Positions 32,386 to 39,335 of a DNA stretch of 61,505 nt are shown one piece after another. This stretch comes from Alloscardovia venturai. Its GTDB lineage: Bacteria > Actinomycetota > Actinomycetes > Actinomycetales > Bifidobacteriaceae. The DNA is taken from NCBI RefSeq assembly GCF_042676605.1, contig NZ_JBHTHQ010000005.1:1-61505 (forward strand), given 5' to 3'. Position 1 is the first letter of the stretch; the number at the start of each line of letters is the position of its first letter. The position numbers were made by a program, and so were the translations under genes. The notes beneath the pieces are model-generated. The model did not search any database and was not told the origin of the DNA. It was given only the letters and a program-made list of their open reading frames with translations.

Positions 32386-33661
32386 GAAGCTTTTCCGCGG
32401 CTTGCGCCAGAGTCATATCTTCGCTATTGACCTGAACGATGAAGTTATCAATATCTGTACTCAACGTATTCAGTCGAGTATTGAGCTTTTCTAACGTAGT
32501 TTTGTATCCACTTAATACGGTCAGTGTGTCAGCAATATCAGAAGAGCCAACTTTGCCCTCACTGTATAACTCCGATACTTCGCTGCTCGACAGAGTACCT
32601 TGTGCGAACCACGGGACTTGCGTTGTCGCCACTTTCAACTTTTCGAGTTCAGTCTTAACTGTGCTGTCGGTCTGTGCTATGCCATCCACGGCAGTCTCAC
32701 CCACCCGCGCGTAACTCTTACTTAAAATAGTGGCAAGTTCTTCATCTAGCTGCAACTTCTCAGCGTCAGTGAAACCACCGTGAGAGTATTCACACTTATG
32801 CTGTGCAAGAGCTTGGAGGGAACGCTCAGCAATGTTGGTTGTCTGAACAGCGGAAGGACCTGCTTGCACTTTGAGCTTTCCGTTCTTATCGAACTGATAG
32901 CCACCCCACATATGCTGGTTAGCAATCCAATCTTTAGGATTATCAGTCTTCGCCCATATGCTATCGATGATATGTACTTCCCCTACAGCTGCTGCTTTCC
33001 CGCTCTTATATCCGTACGGAACTACATCTTTCTCATCGACATAATTGTGAACGACACCACGCATTGTAAGCATATCAGCTTGCTTTTTCTGCGTTTGCGA
33101 AAGGTCATTATAAATATTTGGTCCCTCATACAGATATGCGCTAACAACACGATTAGGGTCACTAGCATTCGCCACAGCATACTGGCCATTCATCGAGCCT
33201 AATGAATGACCATATACAGTAACGTCTGCGTTAGGATCAGCAAGATATTTATTCAATAACTTGGAAGCTGCTTTTGCTTGATCGCTAATCGCCGGCGCAT
33301 GTACGTCATAAGCCCCTTGCATGCCCTTCACATCGTATGATTGTGATGCTGTAGATCTATTAAGAGCATTCGCCACGTCATCCAAATGAAAATCATGCAC
33401 GACCTGACCAGCATCCGCCTGTATCCAGTCAGTTTCCCGTTGGCTCGACCCCTGATAAAGAATCGTATAATGATGCTTGCCTTGACTATCTGAATTATCC
33501 AAGACATACGCGTCTAACCCCGTCGAATCTTTCGTATGGCTATGTACTTCGACTACAGTACCTAACTTGTGGCTATCTACCTTATAACCCTTGCCAAGTC
33601 TGAGCTCTTTATACTCCATCTCCGCAGCTCGTTTTCGCTGCTTATCAGTCCATTCATTCAT
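32375..33661 (-). CDS. Lipase-like T7SS effector candidate with helical C-terminal domain (TslA-like)
   Basis: A 428-residue protein with no signal peptide. Residues 20-260 form an alpha/beta-hydrolase (lipase) fold with the nucleophile elbow VTVYGHSLGSMNG (S153), a likely acid in YVDEKDVVPYG (about D212) and a likely His in IANQHMWGGY (H250). Residues 297-428 are predominantly helical (SGYKTTLEKLNTRLNTLSTD), like the targeting helices of LXG effectors but placed at the C-terminus. This reverse order is known for the staphylococcal T7SS lipase toxin TslA. The neighbours fit: two DUF1310-like genes before it and two small helical genes after it. A plain intracellular lipase is the alternative. 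Confidence 0.7.
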   Translation of the reverse strand: MNEWTDKQRKRAAEMEYKELRLGKGYKVDSHKLGTVVEVHSHTKDSTGLDAYVLDNSDSQGKHHYTILYQGSSQRETDWIQADAGQVVHDFHLDDVANALNRSTASQSYDVKGMQGAYDVHAPAISDQAKAASKLLNKYLADPNADVTVYGHSLGSMNGQYAVANASDPNRVVSAYLYEGPNIYNDLSQTQKKQADMLTMRGVVHNYVDEKDVVPYGYKSGKAAAVGEVHIIDSIWAKTDNPKDWIANQHMWGGYQFDKNGKLKVQAGPSAVQTTNIAERSLQALAQHKCEYSHGGFTDAEKLQLDEELATILSKSYARVGETAVDGIAQTDSTVKTELEKLKVATTQVPWFAQGTLSSSEVSELYSEGKVGSSDIADTLTVLSGYKTTLEKLNTRLNTLSTDIDNFIVQVNSEDMTLAQAAEKLHDE

Positions 33662-33676
33662 TACTATCTACCTCCC

Positions 33677-34093
33677 CTAATTTCCCGACGCATTGGGGTA
33701 CTTCTTAACAACTTCTGGAGAATACCCGCGATATCCTAGCTCATAATTACCGTCGTGTTGAGGATTAGCAATAAGATAATCAAATCTCAGGCTCTTATCA
33801 TCATTGATGTACAAAGTGATGTCAATACCACCCATCGGATTAATCGCACTCTGCGAATCATCAATCACATAACTTTTAATATCACTCTTATTCGTCAAAG
33901 CATTCGGATCAAGCCTACGCAAATCAGACTCAATAAGCTTCGCCACCTTCCCACTATGCACCACCTCATACACAGCATCCTTCTCCGACTTCTGCATAAA
34001 AAACTTACCTCCAAAAACAAGAGCTATCACAACAACAATCCCAGCACAAACAACAAAAAACCAAAACCACCAAGACCCACGAAAACCCTTCAC
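33677..34093 (-). CDS. DUF1310-like membrane-anchored protein, immunity candidate, copy 1
   Basis: One membrane segment (WWFWFFVVCAGIVVVIALVF) is followed by an extracytoplasmic cystatin-like domain with AKLIESDLRRLDPNALTNKS and NPMGGIDITLYINDDKSLRF, which match the pattern of DUF1310. GTG 34093 after GGAGGTGGA gives 138 residues. The frame also opens upstream to ATG 34138 with SCDFFSCPVCGGG, which looks like half a zinc ribbon, so a longer form is possible. It lies 15 bases before the lipase gene. TilA, the immunity protein of TslA, is likewise a membrane-anchored cystatin-like protein, so protection against the lipase is inferred. Confidence 0.65.
   Translation of the reverse strand: MKGFRGSWWFWFFVVCAGIVVVIALVFGGKFFMQKSEKDAVYEVVHSGKVAKLIESDLRRLDPNALTNKSDIKSYVIDDSQSAINPMGGIDITLYINDDKSLRFDYLIANPQHDGNYELGYRGYSPEVVKKYPNASGN
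33816..34092. repeat. 277-bp exact direct repeat, copy 1
   Basis: Identical base for base, by eye, to 34439-34715 (offset 623). It spans the membrane segment and the first two thirds of the DUF1310-like domain. The ends of the two genes differ in patches. Confidence 0.85.
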
Positions 34094-34293
34094 CACTCCA
34101 CCTCCGCACACAGGGCACGAGAAAAAGTCACAACTCATCTCTTAAGTAATATTCCGCTTATCCAACTAATAATATGCTCAAACGATTTAAATTACCAAGC
34201 ACCAAGTGAAATATCCAAGTTCTGTATAATAGCTCAACAGTCGGTGTCATAACTACATGACTCATGCATTAACTCCGCACTTGAGTCAAATTC

Positions 34294-34716
34294 TTAGTTC
34301 CCGTCTCCTAGTGCGTTAGGATACTTATTGTAAATCTGCGGTGGATACCCCTGATACCCTAGCTCATAATTACCGTCGTGTTGAGGATTATCAATGAGAT
34401 AGTCAACGTCCAAATTTTTATCGCCATTGATATAAATCGTGATGTCAATACCACCCATCGGATTAATCGCACTCTGCGAATCATCAATCACATAACTTTT
34501 AATATCACTCTTATTCGTCAAAGCATTCGGATCAAGCCTACGCAAATCAGACTCAATAAGCTTCGCCACCTTCCCACTATGCACCACCTCATACACAGCA
34601 TCCTTCTCCGACTTCTGCATAAAAAACTTACCTCCAAAAACAAGAGCTATCACAACAACAATCCCAGCACAAACAACAAAAAACCAAAACCACCAAGACC
34701 CACGAAAACCCTTCAT
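34294..34716 (-). CDS. DUF1310-like membrane-anchored protein, immunity candidate, copy 2
   Basis: Paralogue of the neighbouring gene. ATG 34716 after AAGGAGGAG gives 140 residues starting MKGFRGSWWFWFF. The membrane segment and the domain up to NPMGGIDIT are identical to copy 1. The C-terminal third differs (YINGDKNLDVDYLID against YINDDKSLRFDYLIA, and YPPQIYNKYPNAL against YSPEVVKKYPNAS). It is the first gene of the lipase operon. The coding strand is strongly G/T-rich, unlike housekeeping genes in the window. Confidence 0.65.
   Translation of the reverse strand: MKGFRGSWWFWFFVVCAGIVVVIALVFGGKFFMQKSEKDAVYEVVHSGKVAKLIESDLRRLDPNALTNKSDIKSYVIDDSQSAINPMGGIDITIYINGDKNLDVDYLIDNPQHDGNYELGYQGYPPQIYNKYPNALGDGN
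34439..34715. repeat. 277-bp exact direct repeat, copy 2
   Basis: Second copy of the repeat at 33816-34092. Exact identity over 277 bases between genes whose 3' ends have diverged points to recent duplication or gene conversion. Confidence 0.85.
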
Positions 34717-34921
34717 TACTCCTCCTTCATACCTCATATTATTAAAAGAAGCACGCGGGTACAACCCCACAAAACCATAGAGAAAGCTAAAAATAGACCG
34801 TGCTTTCGTACACTTCAACTAAATTGAGTTTCGTAGCATCTCTTCACTCTAAAAGTAGTACCTTCAAAGCACAAAGTAAGAGTAACTTATACACGAAGTT
34901 CAGCGACCGATAGCACGAGCA

Positions 34922-34964
34922 AGAATGCAGACACGAAATAGAATAGGTATCGTGTCTGCATTCT
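34922..34964. terminator. Hairpin after lysA
   Basis: AGAATGCAGACACGA (34922-34936) pairs perfectly with TCGTGTCTGCATTCT (34950-34964) over 15 bp around a 13-base loop. It lies 31 bases past the lysA stop. There is no U-run, but the stem is strong. Confidence 0.7.
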
Positions 34965-34995
34965 GAAGGTGGTGATTCGCCCCTCCCCAACAAAC

Positions 34996-36405
34996 TTATT
35001 CGCTCACGTCAAGTTGTAGTAAGTCATCAACCGTTTCACGTCGTATCATGACATGCGAACCATTATCATCTACCGCTGCAACTGCAGGACGAAGAAACTG
35101 ATTGTAATTGCTCGCCATGGTACGCCCATATGCGCCTGTGACAGGGACAGCAAGCAAATCTCCGCGCCTGATATCAGCGGGAAGCTGCACGTCACGAGCC
35201 ACAATATCGCCAGACTCGCAGTGAGAGCCGACTACTCGCGCGAGTACTGTTTCAGCACTACTAGACCGATTAGCAAGGGTGGCAGTATAGGCTGCCCCAT
35301 AGAGAGCTGGACGGATATTATCACTCATACCACCGTCGATGCTGACATACACGCGTCTTTTGCCCCCGTCAAGGTGCACAGTCTTAACCGTCCCTACGTG
35401 ATATAAGGTATACCCAGCAGGAGCTACAATCCATCGACCTGGCTCAAAACTGATGACGGGGAGAGGAAGTCCTGCCCTCGCAGAGTCGTCCTTCATAGTC
35501 TGCGCAATGCGCTGCATGGTATCAGCTATATCCATAGACGCGTCACCTTCGACGTACGCTACGGAATATCCACCACCTAAATCAATTTCAGGGGCAACAA
35601 ATCCATCTGTCGCGTAAAATGCACGACGCAGTACCATCACACGCTCTGCCGCAGCGATAAAAGCATCAGCATCATGGATTTGAGAGCCTATATGCGAGTG
35701 AATCCCCACAAATTCAAGGTCTTCGCTATGCTCAAGTATTTCATGCATAGCAGCTACAGCAGGACCATGAGCTACCTGATCAAAGAATTGTGCAGACTGG
35801 ACATCTTCAATCTCGCCATGATCAGGAGGAAGCAAAGCGATGCCAAACTTCTGGTCCTCATGCGCGGTCGAAATGTACTCATGACCCCCAGCATGAACCC
35901 CCACAGTGACACGCAGCATGACGCGAGCGCGCTTACCCAATTCATGAGCAATTGCAGCCACACGGTCAGCTTCATGAGGCTCATCAAGTACAATCTTGTC
36001 AAAATCATGCTCAATAGCTAAACGAATTTCCTCATCAGACTTATTATTTCCATGGAGTACCAAACGGCGTCCTAGAACTCCAGCGGCAAGAGCAATCTTC
36101 ATTTCCCCCAATGAACATGTATCCACATACATACCTTGCTCAGTCACGATACGAGCGATCTCTTTCGATAGGAACGCTTTGCCAGCAAAGCTCACGTGTG
36201 TAGTCACGTTACTGAAAGCATCTCGGACAGTCTGCACGAAATAGCGAGCGCGATCTGCCACATCGCGCACGTCCATGACATACAGAGGCGTACCATATAA
36301 TGCAGCGAGCTTTTCAAAGGTCTCACCGCGGTCATTCATAGCACCAGTATGCTTGTCAAGCGAAACGCCACTTGGCCAAATTCGAGTGATATCTGGAGTT
36401 GCCAT
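34996..36405 (-). CDS. lysA: Diaminopimelate decarboxylase
   Basis: LysA makes L-lysine from meso-diaminopimelate using pyridoxal phosphate. The 469-residue protein has the PLP-binding lysine in VSFAGKAFLSKEIARI, the glycine-rich EIDLGGGYSVAY and the substrate/dimer motif HCESGDIVARD. ATG 36405 is six bases after GGAG; the ATG at 36417 has no ribosome binding site. It lies downstream of argS with a hairpin between, the usual actinobacterial pairing. Confidence 0.95.
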   Translation of the reverse strand: MATPDITRIWPSGVSLDKHTGAMNDRGETFEKLAALYGTPLYVMDVRDVADRARYFVQTVRDAFSNVTTHVSFAGKAFLSKEIARIVTEQGMYVDTCSLGEMKIALAAGVLGRRLVLHGNNKSDEEIRLAIEHDFDKIVLDEPHEADRVAAIAHELGKRARVMLRVTVGVHAGGHEYISTAHEDQKFGIALLPPDHGEIEDVQSAQFFDQVAHGPAVAAMHEILEHSEDLEFVGIHSHIGSQIHDADAFIAAAERVMVLRRAFYATDGFVAPEIDLGGGYSVAYVEGDASMDIADTMQRIAQTMKDDSARAGLPLPVISFEPGRWIVAPAGYTLYHVGTVKTVHLDGGKRRVYVSIDGGMSDNIRPALYGAAYTATLANRSSSAETVLARVVGSHCESGDIVARDVQLPADIRRGDLLAVPVTGAYGRTMASNYNQFLRPAVAAVDDNGSHVMIRRETVDDLLQLDVSE

Positions 36406-36485
36406 ACTATGCTCCATTTCCGAGGAAACTCCTCTGAGCTACGCCGTAGTACTGTACTACAGAATTCCTGTAATCTTCTTCAATG

Positions 36486-36519
36486 ATAAAGGCGCCGACC
36501 GATGAGCCAACGCCTTTAT
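36486..36519. terminator. Terminator after argS
   Basis: ATAAAGGCG (36486-36494) pairs with CGCCTTTAT (36511-36519). A/T at the stem base and a 16-base loop fit an intrinsic terminator 24 bases past the argS stop. Confidence 0.65.
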
Positions 36520-36542
36520 CTCACATTCCTAAGAAAGTAAAA

Positions 36543-38315
36543 TTACATCTTCTCCGGAGCTGAGACTCCCAAAAGAGCTAAAGCGTTTGCAAGAATTTGC
36601 TGCGCCGCGTCATTGAGCTTCAAACGTGCCGCTGCACGAGCAGGCTCAGGATTCTTTGCGAGACGTATCTCATCGGCATCATCGCGAGCTTCTTCTGCGC
36701 CTGTCAATTTCATCGGCACGACGCGCTCTGACGCATACCATTTATGGTACTTGCCGGCAAGATCTTCGACATAATGTGCTATACGGTGAGGTTCACGCAA
36801 ATCACCCGCAGCAGTCACAACTGCTGGGTAGAGTGCAAGCTGAGCGAGAAGTTCAGAATCCACCGCGGTATCCAGCAACCCCAAGTCAGCACCTTCGAAA
36901 GAAATGCCAGCTACAGCTGCGTTACGGTCTACATTCTTAGAACGTGCATATGCGTACTGGACGTAGTAGACGGGGTTCTCATTCGTGTGAGAAGCGAGTA
37001 AACCAAGATCAATATCGAGGTTCTGATTGTACGAAGTTCTCACAAGGGAATACCGCGCCGCATCCACTCCTACAGCATCAACAAGATCGTCAATGGTGAT
37101 AACGTTTCCAGCACGCTTACTCATCTTGACAGCCTCGCCGTTCTTCATAACGTTGACGAGCTGACCGATGAGAATTTGCATATTCTTGCCTGGCTCATCA
37201 CCGAATGCTGCACACACAGCCATCATGCGACCGATGTAACCGTGATGATCTGCACCAAGCATGTAAATTGCCACATCAGCAGGGTTATGCTTACGACGAC
37301 GCTTATTAAGATAGTATGCGATATCTCCCGCAATATATGCAGCATTGCCATCGGATTTAATGATGACCCGATCTTTATCATCGCCATATTTTGTAGACTT
37401 AAACCAGACAGCGCCATCCTTTTCAAAGATATCGCCCTGCTCGCGAAGCTCAGCAATCGCGCGATCTACTTCGCCAGATTCGTAAACAGAATTCTCATGG
37501 AAATACACGTCGAAATCTACACGGAAATCCTTCATAGATTGTTTGATTTCATCAAACATCATAGGGACTGCGCGCTTGCGGAATTCCTCACGCTGCTGAG
37601 AGTCTCCTTCAGCACCATCATCGCCCTTCACGCGTGGGAGAGACAGCACATCTACGCCTTCAGCCTTGCCCTGCTCCACCACTCGAGTGGCAATGTCATT
37701 AATATATGCACCTTTATATCCATCTTCAGGAGTTGCTTCGCCGTGTACTGCCGCGACGAGTGATTTTGCAAAACGGTCAATCTGAGTGCCATGATCGTTG
37801 AAATAATACTCACGAACGACTTTAGAGCCATTTGCTTCAAGCACGCGAGCCATCGAATCACCCACTGCTGCCCAGCGCGTACCACCGATATGGATAGGCC
37901 CAGTAGGATTTGCTGATACAAACTCAAGATTAAGAGTCTGCCCTGCAAGATGCTCATTTGTACCAAACGTCGTCCCCTGCTCGAGGACCGTATCAACAAT
38001 GGCCGCAGCGGACGCTGAATCAAGCACAATGTTGATAAATCCCGGCCCTGCAATATCTACGCTAGCAATGCCGTCTGCCTTTTCAAGCTCAGCAGCAAAA
38101 AGCGAAGCAAAATCGCGAGGTGCCATACCTGCTTTCTTAGCGAGCTGCATCGCAATGTTTGTCGACCAGTCTCCGTGCGCACGGTCTTTTGGTCGCATAA
38201 CAGCGAGCTTTTCTACTGCCGGAATCTGATCAATGGTTAAATCGCCTGCTTTTCCGGACTCTACTAAACCGGTGGCGATATCAAAAATTAACTGTGCAAG
38301 TGCTTCTGGACTCAT
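36543..38315 (-). CDS. argS: Arginyl-tRNA synthetase
   Basis: Class I synthetase charging tRNA(Arg). The 590-residue sequence has the HIGH-like motif in NPTGPIHIGGTRWAAVGDS, MLGADHHGYIGRM in the catalytic core, the KMSKR loop in GEAVKMSKRAGNVITI, and the C-terminal DALR anticodon-binding domain ending ILANALALLGVSAPEKM. Length and motif order are normal. Confidence 0.96.
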   Translation of the reverse strand: MSPEALAQLIFDIATGLVESGKAGDLTIDQIPAVEKLAVMRPKDRAHGDWSTNIAMQLAKKAGMAPRDFASLFAAELEKADGIASVDIAGPGFINIVLDSASAAAIVDTVLEQGTTFGTNEHLAGQTLNLEFVSANPTGPIHIGGTRWAAVGDSMARVLEANGSKVVREYYFNDHGTQIDRFAKSLVAAVHGEATPEDGYKGAYINDIATRVVEQGKAEGVDVLSLPRVKGDDGAEGDSQQREEFRKRAVPMMFDEIKQSMKDFRVDFDVYFHENSVYESGEVDRAIAELREQGDIFEKDGAVWFKSTKYGDDKDRVIIKSDGNAAYIAGDIAYYLNKRRRKHNPADVAIYMLGADHHGYIGRMMAVCAAFGDEPGKNMQILIGQLVNVMKNGEAVKMSKRAGNVITIDDLVDAVGVDAARYSLVRTSYNQNLDIDLGLLASHTNENPVYYVQYAYARSKNVDRNAAVAGISFEGADLGLLDTAVDSELLAQLALYPAVVTAAGDLREPHRIAHYVEDLAGKYHKWYASERVVPMKLTGAEEARDDADEIRLAKNPEPARAAARLKLNDAAQQILANALALLGVSAPEKM

Positions 38316-38378
38316 GGAATCTTAGTTTAATGGCGACGGCATACACGAAAACACGTGACGACGAAACTCATAGAAATC

Positions 38379-38693
38379 TTAAACACCTTTATGTGAGCGC
38401 TTCTTGATTGCCAACTGAATCTTCTTTATGGCAAAAGGCAGGAATACAAAAATCAAAACTGCTCCGATGAAAATTATTATTCCCGTAACTCTACCGTTAT
38501 CGTACGATGTCGCGGTAATAAGCCATATAAAGATAGCTGGAGCACCGAAGACGACATAACCTAACAAGATATATAATCCCGCAAGAAACCCAACATCAAC
38601 CCAGGATTCTGGTATGAACTTCGCAATGAGTAGAAGCACTCTCGCAACGAGTAGAAATACACCCAGAATAAGTGCCGGTAGTAGCAAAAGCAT
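38379..38693 (-). CDS. Small membrane protein, unknown function
   Basis: A 104-residue protein with three hydrophobic segments (MLLLLPALILGVFLLVARVL, GYVVFGAPAIFIWLITAT, GIIIFIGAVLIFVFLPFAI) and a basic C-terminus (KKRSHKGV). ATG 38693 follows the AGGAG of a GAGGAGAAA-type site. It lies 60 bases upstream of argS on the same strand and after the ridA terminator. I do not recognise the family. Confidence 0.6.
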   Translation of the reverse strand: MLLLLPALILGVFLLVARVLLLIAKFIPESWVDVGFLAGLYILLGYVVFGAPAIFIWLITATSYDNGRVTGIIIFIGAVLIFVFLPFAIKKIQLAIKKRSHKGV

Positions 38694-38752
38694 GTGGTTT
38701 CTCCTCGTAGACTCATTAACTCTCCATGACCATGGAATAACTAACTAAACAA

Positions 38753-38790
38753 CACCCTGCCAAAATGCCTTCTAGCACTTCGGCAGGGTG
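38753..38790. terminator. Terminator after ridA
   Basis: CACCCTGCC (38753-38761) pairs perfectly with GGCAGGGTG (38782-38790). On the minus strand TTGTTTAG follows. It lies 23 bases past the ridA stop. Confidence 0.75.
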
Positions 38791-38813
38791 CTCTTCTCGT
38801 CAAAACTATTTAC

Positions 38814-39206
38814 CTATTCATTCGCTACAGCGATAGCATCAATTTCCACCACAGCGCCTGGCTTAGGTATGACATTGGAGCCGAATGCTACACGAGCAGG
38901 TTGCACATCGCCATCAAAGAATTTTGCGTACTCAGCATTGACCTCAGCAAAGTCATTTGCATCCTTCATGTAAATCGTCGCACGAACCACGTTTTTCATG
39001 GATGTACCAGCAGCTTGCAAGATATTTTCAATGTTTTGCATAGCACGCTGAGTTTGAATACCCGCACCCGCGCCTGCAAGTTCACCAGTCTCAGGATCAA
39101 TGCCGAGCTGACCAGATACAAATACGAAACCATTTGCCTTTACACCTTGGCTGTAGGCACCAAGAGCTTCAGGCGCGCCAGATGTTGCTACTTCTTCGAT
39201 AGCCAT
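38814..39206 (-). CDS. ridA: Enamine/imine deaminase RidA
   Basis: RidA hydrolyses reactive 2-aminoacrylate and related imines. The 130-residue protein has the YjgF family pattern: APEALGAYSQGVKANGFVFV, SGQLGIDPETGEL, MQNIENILQAAG, VVRATIYMKD, ending RVAFGSNVIPKPGAVVEIDA with the key Arg. ATG 39206 (MAIEEVATSG) follows GGAGAA; the frame extends 18 codons further without a good start. Confidence 0.93.
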   Translation of the reverse strand: MAIEEVATSGAPEALGAYSQGVKANGFVFVSGQLGIDPETGELAGAGAGIQTQRAMQNIENILQAAGTSMKNVVRATIYMKDANDFAEVNAEYAKFFDGDVQPARVAFGSNVIPKPGAVVEIDAIAVANE

Positions 39207-39335
39207 ATAATTCTCCTCTGATAAACTCGATTTTCTGATTTTATCCCTACCATACAGCAAAGGCGGTTCGTAGACCGCAATCAGTCCACAAACCGCCCTT
39301 CTGTTAGCTCATCAGTTCAGACACTCAAAGCTCAC

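Noticed and set aside
34094..34138. N-terminal zinc-ribbon start (SCDFFSCPVCGGG) for DUF1310-like copy 1
   Set aside because: Tempting CPxCG pattern, but only half a zinc ribbon, no ribosome binding site at ATG 34138, and copy 2 lacks it. The GGAGGTGGA that encodes it is itself the likely ribosome binding site for GTG 34093.
33755..34827. Two long plus-strand frames (165 and 149 residues) opposite the DUF1310-like genes
   Set aside because: They share sequence only because the underlying DNA is duplicated. The extreme strand skew leaves few stops; the products are low in complexity with no start signals.
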